NCBI GenBank assembly: GCA_963754645.1
Contig: CAVWGP010000004.1
Location: 372,001 to 436,000, forward strand
Reading direction: 5' to 3'
Origin: CAVWGP01 sp963754645
GTDB lineage: Bacteria; Pseudomonadota; Alphaproteobacteria; Bin65
DNA length: 64,000 nt
Numbering within the stretch: the stretch's first letter is position 1; every line of letters starts with the position of its first letter. The notes beneath the pieces were generated by a model. That model saw only the letters and a list, made by a program, of their open reading frames with translations, searched no databases and was not told the DNA's origin. Positions 9,648 through 18,104 of the stretch are shown piece after piece. The position numbers were made by a program, and so were the translations under genes.

Positions 9648-10034
9648 GTGATCTATCGCGACACGTCGGTTGCGCTTGCCCAGCTCTTGGCCGTGGATCG
9701 CGGTCCGCCTGTGCTGCTGTGGCGCGAGTGGCTCGCATCGAGCCGTCTCCTTAAATACGAGCTTTGGAACCGCATCAATGCGCGCCGTTTGGCCCGCTCG
9801 CATGGCGAGGCCGCCCGTGCGCTGCTGGGCCGCGTGGCTCTGCTCGATCTGGCGCCCACGGTGTTGGTGCGGGCGCTTGAACCGTTTCCCGTGCCGCTTC
9901 GAACGCTCGATGCGCTGCATCTTTCCGCGATCGAGTTCCTGCGCGGCCAGCGGCAGACAATCGATCTCGCCAGTTACGATGCGCGGCTGAATGCGGGCGC
10001 CGAAGCGCTCGGCATTGCGCTGGTCGATCTCTAG
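9648..10034 (+). CDS. vapC: PIN-domain ribonuclease toxin, VapC family
   Basis: This 128-residue protein has the acidic residues of a PIN nuclease in order: YRDTSVAL (Asp5), KYELWNRI (Glu), RTLDALHLSAI (Asp) and ASYDARLNAGAEALG (Asp). VapC toxins cleave tRNA or rRNA when the antitoxin is degraded. Its GTG start at 9648 follows the antitoxin stop by 2 bp. All four acidic positions are present, so it is likely active; the RNA target is unknown. Confidence 0.85.
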   Translation: MIYRDTSVALAQLLAVDRGPPVLLWREWLASSRLLKYELWNRINARRLARSHGEAARALLGRVALLDLAPTVLVRALEPFPVPLRTLDALHLSAIEFLRGQRQTIDLASYDARLNAGAEALGIALVDL

Positions 10035-10051
10035 GGGCGCCTCGCGATCGA

Positions 10052-10285
10052 TCATTCGATGACCTCGTCGGCGCGCACCAGGATCGAGGGCTGGACATTG
10101 AGGCCGAGCGCCTTGGCCGCGCGCATGTTGACGACCAGTTCGAACTTGGTGGGCTGTTCGACCGTCAGGCCGCTGGGCTTGGCTCTTTTCACGATCTTGT
10201 CGACATAGGCGGCCGCGCGGCGCCAGATATCGACGACGTCCGCGCTGCGGGACATGAGCCCACCGGCATTGACGTAATACCAGCC
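10052..10285 (-). pseudogene. C-terminal remnant of ABC substrate-binding protein
   Basis: About 75 codons read ADVVDIWRRAAAYVDKIVK and then VEQPTKFELVVNMRAAKALG to a stop at 10052. This is the characteristic C-terminus of the ABC_sub_bind (TrpX/YtfQ-unrelated, PF04392-type) periplasmic proteins, which are normally about 320 residues. The upstream part is missing: the frame runs directly into an IS630 transposase remnant. It is a truncated relic. Confidence 0.75.
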
Positions 10286-10643
10286 CTCACCGATCGGAAC
10301 TCGTAAGCCGATTGGCGCAGCCCAAGGGATTTTATTCGCCAGGGCTGATCGACGAGCTTGTTCCAGGCGTCGGAGCAGCGATCGAGATATTCGCCGGAAC
10401 GGCGAGCGCGCTGGCGGTGTGCCAGCCCGCCCGATCGGCGAGCAACACGGCATGCGCGCCCGGGACGACGGCGTGGAATAACTCGGCGAGATGGAGGCTC
10501 ATCGCCTCGGTGTTGCAGAAGGGCAGAACCAAGCCGGCCGCCTTGCCGCCGGTTGGACAGATGGCGCCGAAGATATAGGCCGATTGCGTGGGCTGATCGT
10601 GGGGCGCGGAGGGCCGCGTGCCGCGCTTGGCCCAGCGCCGGGT
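10286..10643 (-). mobile_element. IS630-family transposase remnant
   Basis: Minus-strand translation gives TRRWAKRGTRPSAP, SAYIFGAICPTGGKAAG, VLPFCNTEAMSLHLAEL, HAVLLADRAGWHTA and VPANISI, which are characteristic of IS630 transposases including the DDE-core D of LLADRAGWH. It then breaks; in another frame follow the C-terminal motifs SDAWNKLVDQPWRIKSLGLR. The N-terminal helix-turn-helix, the segment after VPANISI containing the final catalytic glutamate, and both ends are missing. It abuts a half-copy of the CACGGAGGCACGGAG repeat at 10641-10656 and the substrate-binding remnant on the other side. Confidence 0.8.
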
Positions 10644-10682
10644 CTCCGTGCCTCTGTCGTTCGATTTGCTGTTTGCGCCGCT

Positions 10683-11888
10683 TCAATACGGCGCCGCGTC
10701 GGTGAAGATGCGGGCGATGGCGATCAGGAGTTGGCCCTTCTCGTGGTCCGGGATATTGAGTTCGCCGACCGCCGACAGCGCCGTGCCAAGCGCGCCCCAG
10801 CGCAGCAGCGCTGCCGCGGTGTCGTCGATCGCTGCAAGCCTGGCGTCGGGCGCCAGCGCGCGAAAATAAATCTCGGCCTCGGGCCAAGCGCCGGCGGCGA
10901 GTTGCAGGCGAAACATCAACTCGGGCACGGCATTGCGTTCGTCCGCCGCCTGTGCGCGTCCGAGCAGCGCGCGGACGGCGGCGAGGGTCTGCCGCGCGCC
11001 CGCCGCGTCGCGCAGCACGGCTTGGGCGACAAGCACCCGCTGCAGCGCGTAGACCGCGAGTTCGTCATAGGGCCGGCGCGCCGTTTCGTCTTCGATGCGC
11101 TTGGCCGCGGCGGCGACCCCGCGTTGCGCCGCTTCGGTATCGCCGAGTTCTTGCTGCAAGCGCGCGAGACGCGCGAGCGCGCCGGCATGCGCGGCGGCGT
11201 TGCCGCTTTCGAGCGGCACGCGCGTCGCGGCGCGGTTCAGCATCGCGCGCGCCGCGTCGCGTTCGCCGGCGCGCGACAGCACGATGCCGGCGAAGAGCAG
11301 GGCGTTGGCGATTTCCTCGAAGCTCGGCTGCGGCGGCGTGGATCTTTCGCTTGCCGTTTCGAGCGCGTCGATCACGCCGAGCGCGCGCCGCGCCAGCGCA
11401 GCGGCTTCGGCATTGTGCCCGGCCTGGGTGCGATAGAAGGCGAGGGTCAGCAGCGCTTCCGTCGCGTAAAGGCGATGACTGGCTTGTTGCGAGGCGAGCT
11501 TGTCGGGATCGCGCTCGATCGCGGCCAACGCCTTGCCGAACGCGGCATCGGCCATGGCCCGGTCGCCTAGGCGGCCCGCCGTCTCGCCGAGCCAGGCGAG
11601 GGCCAGCAGATCGTCGAAGCGCTCCGCCGCCGCCGGGCCGAGCCGCGCAAGCGTGTCGCGCGCCGCCTCGCCCTTGCCGAGGCGCGCTTCGACCAGCGCG
11701 ATCAAAAGGCGATCGAAGGGCTCGATTTTGCCGACGGCGAGCTTCGTCCCCCAAGCGAGAACGCAAGCCGCATCGGGCTCTTTGCGGCAAGAGTCATCCG
11801 CCGCGGCCGGCGCTGCAAAAGCGAATATCAGCGCGAGCGTGCCGAGCGTACGGCGCAGGCGATTTATAGGCGAGGCAACGTGGCGCAT
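10683..11888 (-). CDS. Secreted helical-repeat (TPR-like) protein
   Basis: This roughly 400-residue Ala/Leu/Arg-rich protein has an N-terminal signal sequence (LRRTLGTLALIFAFAAPAAA) and then only alpha-helical pairs resembling degenerate TPRs, for example EARLGKGEAARDTLARLG and AGERDAARAMLNRA. Two cysteines lie just after the signal (SCRKEPDAACVLAWG). ATGs at 11909 and 11888 are both possible; I prefer 11888, close to the signal peptide. It has a paralogue immediately upstream (12014-13256) with the same CxxxPDxAC start and a matching RWGALG C-terminus. It is probably periplasmic; no function is known. Confidence 0.7.
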   Translation of the reverse strand: MRHVASPINRLRRTLGTLALIFAFAAPAAADDSCRKEPDAACVLAWGTKLAVGKIEPFDRLLIALVEARLGKGEAARDTLARLGPAAAERFDDLLALAWLGETAGRLGDRAMADAAFGKALAAIERDPDKLASQQASHRLYATEALLTLAFYRTQAGHNAEAAALARRALGVIDALETASERSTPPQPSFEEIANALLFAGIVLSRAGERDAARAMLNRAATRVPLESGNAAAHAGALARLARLQQELGDTEAAQRGVAAAAKRIEDETARRPYDELAVYALQRVLVAQAVLRDAAGARQTLAAVRALLGRAQAADERNAVPELMFRLQLAAGAWPEAEIYFRALAPDARLAAIDDTAAALLRWGALGTALSAVGELNIPDHEKGQLLIAIARIFTDAAPY

Positions 11889-12013
11889 TGCGATGGCCGG
11901 CTCTGACATTGTCCGCGTCAATATACCGAACGCGACGAATGACGCGATAGGCATCGCTATCCGCGCAGCGACGGGCAGGCCTCGAACGCGGCGCTGCAAA
12001 TCGGCGTGGGGCG

Positions 12014-12532
12014 TCAATAGGGGATTGTCTCGGTGGCAATACGCAGAGCGACAATGGCAAGAATAGCGTGCCAATTCTCGTCGCGCCCAAATTCAGGCCG
12101 CATCGCGCGCATGGCCGCGACTACGTCGCCGAGCGCGCCCCAGCGATGGAGCGAAAATTCAACGTCCGTTCCGTGCAACATGAGTTTTTCGAGCCGATCG
12201 CTGTCATTCGAAGGCAAATAGGCGAGGGCGGCTGGCCAATTGCCGGCCGCGGTCTCGGCGAGGAACATAAGATCTGGAACGTTCTTGATCTGGGCGTCGG
12301 TTGCGGCGCGGGCGACGAGAGCCCGGAGCAAGAGTAGCGTCGTCACGGTCCCGGGCTTATCGCGCAGCACGGCGTGCGCGATCAAAACTTGCATCGGGGC
12401 GACGACCGGCGCCTCGTCGTAAGGCGCCGCGAGCGCGGCGCGATGAATGCGCTGAGCGATTTCGGCGAGCTGGCGTGGTGCGTCGTCGGCCTCGCCAAGC
12501 TTGCGCCGCAGCCGGACGAGGCGCGGCAGCAT
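12014..12532 (-). CDS. C-terminal half of split secreted TPR-like protein
   Basis: This frame continues the protein starting at 13256 after a frameshift. Read upstream of its first ATG, the same frame gives ATAAEATAHAG, which matches NAAAHAG of the intact paralogue at 10683-11888. Its end (SLHRWGALGDVVAAMRAMRP to ETIPY) matches the paralogue's end (LLRWGALGTALSAV to DAAPY). It is helical throughout. If translated alone it would lack the signal peptide and remain cytosolic. Confidence 0.6.
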   Translation of the reverse strand: MLPRLVRLRRKLGEADDAPRQLAEIAQRIHRAALAAPYDEAPVVAPMQVLIAHAVLRDKPGTVTTLLLLRALVARAATDAQIKNVPDLMFLAETAAGNWPAALAYLPSNDSDRLEKLMLHGTDVEFSLHRWGALGDVVAAMRAMRPEFGRDENWHAILAIVALRIATETIPY

Positions 12533-12551
12533 GCCGGCGTGCGCCGTCGCC

Positions 12552-13256
12552 TCAGCCGCCGTTGCTAGCGGCGCGCGCCAAGGCCTGTGCCATCAGACGG
12601 CGCGCCGTGGCGGTATCGCCGGCGCGCGCGTGCACGATCGCGCCAAACAGAATTACATTGGCGTATTCGCCTTGCCGGAGCGGCACCGCCGGGTCCTTTG
12701 CCGCCGCGACTTCGATGGCATCGGCGGCGGCGAGGGCGCGTTCGACGAGCACCGGGGCGACATCGGCCTCGCCCGCGGCGACGTGAAAGTAGGCCGCAGT
12801 GAGGATATGTTCCGAAATTGAGAATTGCGCGAATGGCGGCGGCAAGACGACCGCGGCTTTTCCGTCATGCGCCAAGACAAGGTCGCGCGCTTTCTCGAGC
12901 GCGATCGACGCGCGCCGCCGATCGCCGATCCGTCCCAAGGATTTGCCGAGATTGAGCAAATCGAATGGCTCACTGTGCTCGGTCTCGAGCCAACCCGGCG
13001 GCAACCGTCGAAGCGTGGCGCGCGCTTCTTCGAGCTTGCCAAGGCGCGCTTCGGCGAGCGCGAGCCCGATCACGTGGTCGGGCGGCAGCAGCGGAACCGG
13101 CGATACGGCGATGCGATGCAGGCAGGCCATGTCGGGCTTCGCAAAGCATGCTTCGTCTGCCCTGGCGTGGCCGACGATGCCGCAGGTCAGGGCAACCGCC
13201 GCAGCCAAAGCGCGAAGCTTGTGAAGGGGAGGGTTGATTCTTGCGGAAGCGCGCAT
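12552..13256 (-). CDS. N-terminal half of split secreted TPR-like protein
   Basis: This 234-residue frame starts with a signal peptide (LRALAAAVALTCGIVGHARA) followed by ACFAKPDMACLHRIA, like the SCRKEPDAAC start of its neighbour paralogue. It stops at 12552 within GGCGGCTGA, just where the other frame becomes homologous. A one-base loss or two-base gain in the GCGCGC run near 12565 restores a single protein of about 410 residues. The tandem paralogues show local duplication; this copy is frameshifted or misassembled. Confidence 0.65.
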   Translation of the reverse strand: MRASARINPPLHKLRALAAAVALTCGIVGHARADEACFAKPDMACLHRIAVSPVPLLPPDHVIGLALAEARLGKLEEARATLRRLPPGWLETEHSEPFDLLNLGKSLGRIGDRRRASIALEKARDLVLAHDGKAAVVLPPPFAQFSISEHILTAAYFHVAAGEADVAPVLVERALAAADAIEVAAAKDPAVPLRQGEYANVILFGAIVHARAGDTATARRLMAQALARAASNGG

Positions 13257-13268
13257 TGCGATTCGCCT

Positions 13269-13844
13269 TTAGGGACAGGACGACGACTTGCCCCGCCCAT
13301 CAATTGGTAAGGTCGCCGCGCCTTCGCCGAGCGCGCGTTGCATCAGCACCGAATCGACCCACATGCCATGCTTGAAGCCGATCGCCTTGAGCGTGCCGGC
13401 GCGGGCGAAGCCGAGCGCTTCGTGCAAACGAATCGAACCGGTGTTGCCCGAATCGCCGATCACGGCGACCATTTGCCGATAGCCGAGCGCCGCGCAGCGA
13501 TCGATCAGCGCGCCGAGCAGCGAGCGCCCGATGCCGCGGCGACCCGCTTCGGGCGCCACGTAGATCGAATCTTCGAGCGAATGGCGATAGGCGGAGCGCG
13601 GGCGGTAGGGGCCGGCGTAGCAATATCCGGCGACGCGCCCGCCGTGTTCGGCGACGAGATAGGGCAAGTTGCGCGCCAGGATTTCGCCGCGCCGGCGCGT
13701 CAGCTCAGCGAGATCGGGCGGCACTTCCTCGAAGGAGCCGAAACCGGTCAGCACGTGATGGGCGTAAATTGCGTGGATTGCCGCGAGATCGCCGTCGCGC
13801 GACGGGCGGACGAGGTGGGCGGCGGCGCTGCCGCCCGCGCTCAC
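13269..13844 (-). CDS. GNAT N-acetyltransferase, phosphinothricin-acetyltransferase-like
   Basis: This 191-residue protein has the GNAT fold: VRPSRDGDLAAIHAIYAHHV at the start, GYCYAGPYRPRSAYRHSLED, the acetyl-CoA loop VAPEAGRRGIGRSLLGALI and the C-terminal GNTGSIRLHEALGFARAG. The YRPRSAYR and HEALGF elements are typical of the Pat/MnaT group acting on phosphinothricin or methionine derivatives. The GTG at 13844 overlaps the upstream amidohydrolase stop (GTGA), so the two are co-translated. Confidence 0.85.
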   Translation of the reverse strand: MSAGGSAAAHLVRPSRDGDLAAIHAIYAHHVLTGFGSFEEVPPDLAELTRRRGEILARNLPYLVAEHGGRVAGYCYAGPYRPRSAYRHSLEDSIYVAPEAGRRGIGRSLLGALIDRCAALGYRQMVAVIGDSGNTGSIRLHEALGFARAGTLKAIGFKHGMWVDSVLMQRALGEGAATLPIDGRGKSSSCP

Positions 13845-14764
13845 GCCGCCATTTCCCGCTGCGCCGCCGCCGCGAGATCGGCGACGAGCAGCGCGAAATG
13901 CGTTTGCAGAGTCGTGAAATAAGGCCGGCGCGCGTAGCTGTCTTCGTCCATATAAAGCGAGCGATTGATCTCGATCTGCAAGGCCTGCGTGCCGGCGGCG
14001 GGCCGGCCGTAATGCCGCGTCGTGAAGCCGCCGGCATAGGGCATGTTGCGCGCGACGGCGTAGCCTTGGCGTTTCAGAGTTGCCTCGGCGGCGGCAATGA
14101 GCCAGGGCTGACACGCGGTGCCGAAGCCGTCGCCGAGCACGAAATCGACGCGCTTGGCGCCGGGGTCGCGATCCATCGGGCCGCCGATCGACGGCATCGA
14201 GTGGCAATCGATCACGACTGCCATGCCGAAGCGCTGCTGGGCCGCCGCGATCAGGCGCAGCAGCGCCGCGTGATAGGGCCGGTAATGGGCATCGATGCGC
14301 GCCACGGCTTCGGCGAAGCGCAATTTGCGCTGATAGATTTCGGCGCCGTTGCAAACCACGCGCGCAATGGTACCGAGCCCGGCCGCGACGCGCGGCGAGG
14401 CGGTATTGACGTAATCGGGAAGCCGGTCCTCGAACATCGCCGGATCGAGTTCGTACGGCTCGCGGTTCGGATCGACGAAGGCGCGTGGGAACAGCGCGGC
14501 GAGCAACGGCATGCCGCGCGCCGGCGCCACGGCAAACAGCGCGTCGACGTGGCTGTCTTCGGATTTGCGCAAGGTGGCGAAATCGAGCTTCGCGCTATTG
14601 CGAAATGCGTCGCTGTAGTCCGTGCCGCTATGCGGCGAGCAGAAGATCAGCGGCGCCGACAGGGCGTCCGCGCCGCTCGGACCGTCGATGCGAAACACCG
14701 GCGGCGCGTCGTGGCGCGGGCCGATGTCGGGGGCGGCGGAGGGGAGCGGCGCTTCGAAATTCAT
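13841..14764 (-). CDS. N-formylglutamate amidohydrolase
   Basis: This 307-residue enzyme belongs to the FGase family, which hydrolyses N-formylglutamate in histidine breakdown or acts on related N-formyl/N-acyl amino acids. Motifs are LIFCSPHSGTDYSDAF at the metal site, FVDPNREPYELDPAMF, VVIDCHSMPSIGG with the second metal-binding His, and ALQIEINRSLYMDE. It is followed with a 4-base overlap by an acetyltransferase. No other hut genes are visible, so a role outside histidine use is possible. Confidence 0.88.
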   Translation of the reverse strand: MNFEAPLPSAAPDIGPRHDAPPVFRIDGPSGADALSAPLIFCSPHSGTDYSDAFRNSAKLDFATLRKSEDSHVDALFAVAPARGMPLLAALFPRAFVDPNREPYELDPAMFEDRLPDYVNTASPRVAAGLGTIARVVCNGAEIYQRKLRFAEAVARIDAHYRPYHAALLRLIAAAQQRFGMAVVIDCHSMPSIGGPMDRDPGAKRVDFVLGDGFGTACQPWLIAAAEATLKRQGYAVARNMPYAGGFTTRHYGRPAAGTQALQIEINRSLYMDEDSYARRPYFTTLQTHFALLVADLAAAAQREMAA

Positions 14765-14831
14765 GGCTGCAAGATTTAGCTCATGCCCCGCGGCTTGTCA
14801 CGGGGCAGCGCGACGACGCCGTGCAACGGAC

Positions 14832-15860
14832 TCAATTCCGCTTTTCGCTCTTCCCCTCGTAGCGTTTCTGCCACTCCGCGAGGATGCGCGGGCGATTGGC
14901 CGCCGACCAGGCAAAATCGTTTGCGATCAGCGATTCTTCGACGCCTTCGGGATAATGCGGCATTGAGGGCTTGATGCCCCGGAATGCGACCATCGTCGCG
15001 AAGCGGGCATAGAGCTCGTTGGCGGCGCGGCTCGCGGCCCAATCGGCGAGGCGTTCGGCGGCGGAGCGATTTTTGGTGCCCTTGACGATGCCGGCCGCGT
15101 CCATTTCCCAGCCGCCGCCCTCCTTCATAATAAGCACGTCGATCGGCGCGCCCTGGCCCTTGGCCTGCGCGCCGATCAGCTCATAGGCGATGCCGATCGG
15201 GTATTCGCCCTGCGCCGCCTGGCGGCACGGCTTGCTGCCGGAATGGGTATAGGCGGCGATATTGGCGTGAATGCCGTCCATCAGCGCCCAGGCCTTGGCC
15301 TCGCCGAATATTTGCAGCCAAGCGGATACATGGAGATAGCCCGTGCCCGACGAAGCCGGATTGGGCATGACGATGCGGCCGCGATAAACCGGATCGGCGA
15401 GATCGTGCCATGAACGCGGCACTGGCAGGCCGAGTTTCTTGGCCTCGATCGTATTGAAGCAGATCGCGGCGGCCCAAGCCTCCATGCCGACCCAGGCCGG
15501 CGGATCGGCCTTGTCGCGAAACAGCGGCTTGATATCGGCGAGCGCCTTCGGCGCATAGGGCTCGAGCAAGCCGTCTTTCGCGAGCACGATCATGCTGGTG
15601 ATGGCCAAGCCCCATACGAAATCGGCGCGCGGCGCGTCGCGCTCGGCCATGAGCTTGGCGGTGAGCGTGCCGGTCGAATCGCGATGCCACACGATCTCGA
15701 TATCGCGGTGCTCGGTTTCGAAGCCGTGCTTGAAGCTATCGATAAATTCCGGAACAAGGGTCGTGTAGACCAAGAGCTTCGTGCGGGTCTGCGCCGCGGC
15801 GCCGGCGATTGCCAGCAGCGCCGCGCACAGCGCCGATACTATAATAGGGGTGAGTTGCAT
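14832..15860 (-). CDS. ABC transporter periplasmic binding protein, riboswitch-controlled
   Basis: This 342-residue type II binding protein (Fe/aminoethylphosphonate/thiamine-like group) has a signal peptide ALCAALLAIAGAAAQ and a first strand KLLVYTTLVPEFIDSFK. Other features are DFVWGLAITSMI, AWAAAICFNT, IVMPNPASSGTGYLHVSAW and a C-terminal IKPSMPHYPEG. The ATG at 15860 directly precedes the signal peptide; a more upstream ATG at 15911 is less likely. A TPP riboswitch lies about 90 bp upstream, so thiamine or a precursor is the inferred ligand. No permease or ATPase gene follows. Confidence 0.82.
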   Translation of the reverse strand: MQLTPIIVSALCAALLAIAGAAAQTRTKLLVYTTLVPEFIDSFKHGFETEHRDIEIVWHRDSTGTLTAKLMAERDAPRADFVWGLAITSMIVLAKDGLLEPYAPKALADIKPLFRDKADPPAWVGMEAWAAAICFNTIEAKKLGLPVPRSWHDLADPVYRGRIVMPNPASSGTGYLHVSAWLQIFGEAKAWALMDGIHANIAAYTHSGSKPCRQAAQGEYPIGIAYELIGAQAKGQGAPIDVLIMKEGGGWEMDAAGIVKGTKNRSAAERLADWAASRAANELYARFATMVAFRGIKPSMPHYPEGVEESLIANDFAWSAANRPRILAEWQKRYEGKSEKRN

Positions 15861-15949
15861 GTCGGTTCGCTTTTCGAACATTGGGCGATCCGGTTTGCCG
15901 GCTAGGTGCATGACGAGAGGTAAGCGGTTTTCGGCCGCGCGTTCGTCCC

Positions 15950-16072
15950 GTCCCTACGCCGGCATGATCCGGATCAGGTTCCTGGCGCCGGCGCGGGTTA
16001 GCACCCGCAACCGCCGCCACAGGGTCACCGCAAAGTCGCGGTCTCTCAGCCCCGGCGGGGCTCCCCTGGTCT
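15950..16072 (-). ncRNA. TPP riboswitch (THI element)
   Basis: On the minus strand the segment reads ccaggggagccccgccgggg, then the invariant gctgagag, a variable GC helix, and ends with gaacctgatccggatcatg followed by ccggcgtaggga. These are the pyrimidine-sensing CUGAGA and pyrophosphate-sensing ACCUGAUC...GGAU...GCGUAGGGA parts of the thiamine pyrophosphate aptamer, in the right order and spacing. It controls the binding-protein gene starting at 15860. Confidence 0.93.
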
Positions 16073-16121
16073 GAGCGACAATGTGAATTCGGCGCGCCGC
16101 CGCGTCAATGGTGGCTGACGG

Positions 16122-16325
16122 CTAGCGGCGGAGCAGAGACTTCAGTTTATAGACCGTGTGGGTGCCGTCGCCATTTGGGCACACGAGATAGTTGCCGTCG
16201 CGGCGCAACACTTTGAGGCATTCATTGGTATTAACAGTGGTGCCGGCGGCGTTGGCTTCGGAAGCGGGAATTGCGCCGCTAACGATGGCTGCGGCAGCGA
16301 TAAAAGCGGCGAACATGTGTTTCAT
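16122..16325 (-). CDS. Small secreted protein with two cysteines
   Basis: This 67-residue protein has a signal peptide (MFAAFIAAAAIVSGAIPASEANA) and a short mature part TVNTNECLKVLRRDGNYLVC ending KLKSLLRR. The ATG at 16325 sits 8 bases after an AAGGA site; the in-frame ATG at 16334 overlaps that site. The two cysteines could form a disulfide in the periplasm. No family is recognised. Confidence 0.6.
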   Translation of the reverse strand: MKHMFAAFIAAAAIVSGAIPASEANAAGTTVNTNECLKVLRRDGNYLVCPNGDGTHTVYKLKSLLRR

Positions 16326-16443
16326 GGACGTCATCCTTTAAGAAAGCACGGCGTTCAAGACGCCAACGCCAGCATCCTAAGCCGCTATCGATCGCGGCGC
16401 AGTGACGGCGCGCATCGAGCGTGCGTGACGGGCGTCACTACAA

Positions 16444-17907
16444 TTAAGTTTGCGGCGTGGTTATGCGATAGGTTGCAACATAGGACGGGCCGGTGCCGTC
16501 TTCGCCGGGTACGAAGCCGGCGGCGATGAGCGATGCGCCGGCTTGGTCGGCGCAGAGGTCGATCGCATGGACCGGGCCCGGCGCCGCGATCGCGGCGAGG
16601 CACTCGCCGGTGGCGGCATCCCAAAGGCGCAGCGTGGCGTCGTGGCTGGCGCTGACCAACCAGGACGCGCGCGCGGCGCCGACAAGAAAGCGCAATCCGG
16701 CAACCGGGCCCCAATGGCCAAGCATTCGGCGGCGCTCGGCGCCGTCGACCGCGGCGGCGATCGCGATTTCGCCGCCGAAGCCGCCCGAAGCGAACATTGC
16801 ATCGTCGTGCGATCCCGCGATCGCCCAAACATCCTCGGCGTGCAGCTTAACGGCGAAGCGCGGCTTCGTCGCCGCGCCGGCAAAGGCGCGAATTTCCCCT
16901 TGAGCCGTGCCGATCAGCACGGTGCGATTGTCGCGTAAGAATGTGGCGGCGAGGACTGGGGATTGACCGACTTCGTACTCCGCGAGACAGGCGCCATTGG
17001 CGAGGCTCCACGCGGCGCCCTGGCCGCCGTCACCGGCCGCAACCGCGATGCGGCCGTCGTTCGATACGGCCAGGGCGCGAATGACGCCGTCGCAGTGCGC
17101 AATCCGCCGCCGCGCGCCTCCGGCAATCATGTGCAGGACGAGCGTGTCGCCTTGGGCGATGAGCATGCCGCTCGAGCCAGGTATTGCCGCCATGGCATGA
17201 ATCGGCGCGCCTCGCGCCGCCTCGCTTCGCGTCGCCTGCAACGTCGCAAGATCGAGCGTCGTCAATGCGCTGTTGCGCTCCGCGATCGCGGCCTGCTTGG
17301 CGCCATTCCAATAGGTGGCGGCGACGATGTCTCCGCCGTCGATCGATGCAACGGCGCCCGCAATGAATTCAGCCGCGCCCTTGCGCCAAACCACACTTGC
17401 GGATTTGGCGGTCACGGCGACGGCGGACGCGATCTCATCGGCCAAGCGCTCGGCAATCGATCGGCCATGATCGCCGTCAAGCATATCGGCGCGATAGCGT
17501 GGCCGGAGATTGGCCGGTAGGTGCGCTATTGACGCCGTGAGCGCATCGCCCGCCGGCAAGGCGTAGCGCTCATCTTCGAGTGTCAGAACGAGGAGGCGCG
17601 AGCCATGGCCGAAGGCACGCCGCTCTTCGAGAAAATATTTCAGCACGACACGCCAGCCAGCGTGCGCCAGGAAGTACGGCGTGACGACAGCCACGAGGAC
17701 CGGATTTGCCACGTAAATGTCCTCGGGCGGAACGCCCGCGGCGATGAAACGCTCGATCGCATTTTTGCCCGCGTCGCCTGAGTCGAGGAAGATACCGCTA
17801 AGCCGGGCGAACACGGCTTGCAGCCGGCCGCCCAGCGCCGTGTCGTCGGCGGGCATGAAAGCAAAGATGGCAGGGGGTTGGGGCGGCATGGCTCGGTTCA
17901 TTCGCAT
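16444..17907 (-). CDS. TIR-like domain fused to WD40 propeller
   Basis: This 487-residue soluble protein has two parts. Residues about 12-125 resemble a TIR/SEFIR-like signalling domain: IFAFMPADDTALGGRLQAVF, SGIFLDSGDAGKNAIERF, VLVAVVTPYFLAHAGWRVVL and RLLVLTLEDER. The usual SxxWCxxE active-site pattern is changed here, so the call is tentative. From about residue 200 there are WD40-type beta-propeller blades, clearest in LVSASHDATLRLWDAATGEC. Such proteins act as NAD-consuming or scaffold signalling proteins in bacteria, some in phage defence. It is monocistronic and divergent from a MarR regulator. Confidence 0.6.
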   Translation of the reverse strand: MRMNRAMPPQPPAIFAFMPADDTALGGRLQAVFARLSGIFLDSGDAGKNAIERFIAAGVPPEDIYVANPVLVAVVTPYFLAHAGWRVVLKYFLEERRAFGHGSRLLVLTLEDERYALPAGDALTASIAHLPANLRPRYRADMLDGDHGRSIAERLADEIASAVAVTAKSASVVWRKGAAEFIAGAVASIDGGDIVAATYWNGAKQAAIAERNSALTTLDLATLQATRSEAARGAPIHAMAAIPGSSGMLIAQGDTLVLHMIAGGARRRIAHCDGVIRALAVSNDGRIAVAAGDGGQGAAWSLANGACLAEYEVGQSPVLAATFLRDNRTVLIGTAQGEIRAFAGAATKPRFAVKLHAEDVWAIAGSHDDAMFASGGFGGEIAIAAAVDGAERRRMLGHWGPVAGLRFLVGAARASWLVSASHDATLRLWDAATGECLAAIAAPGPVHAIDLCADQAGASLIAAGFVPGEDGTGPSYVATYRITTPQT

Positions 17908-18104
17908 CGAAACATCAATTGCGTCGGCGTCTCATTCTATCGCGGTTGCTTTCATTTGGCATGACCAACGAATGCCAATGCATTTCTTGATACGCCAGGC
18001 AATGTTACCAAATGATTGGTACGCGCAAGCTTGGTTGCTTGCCAGGAAGCGGCTCGCGCGGTCAGGGTGGGATTGGTCAAGATCAGCGCAGCGGGTGCCC
18101 GAGG

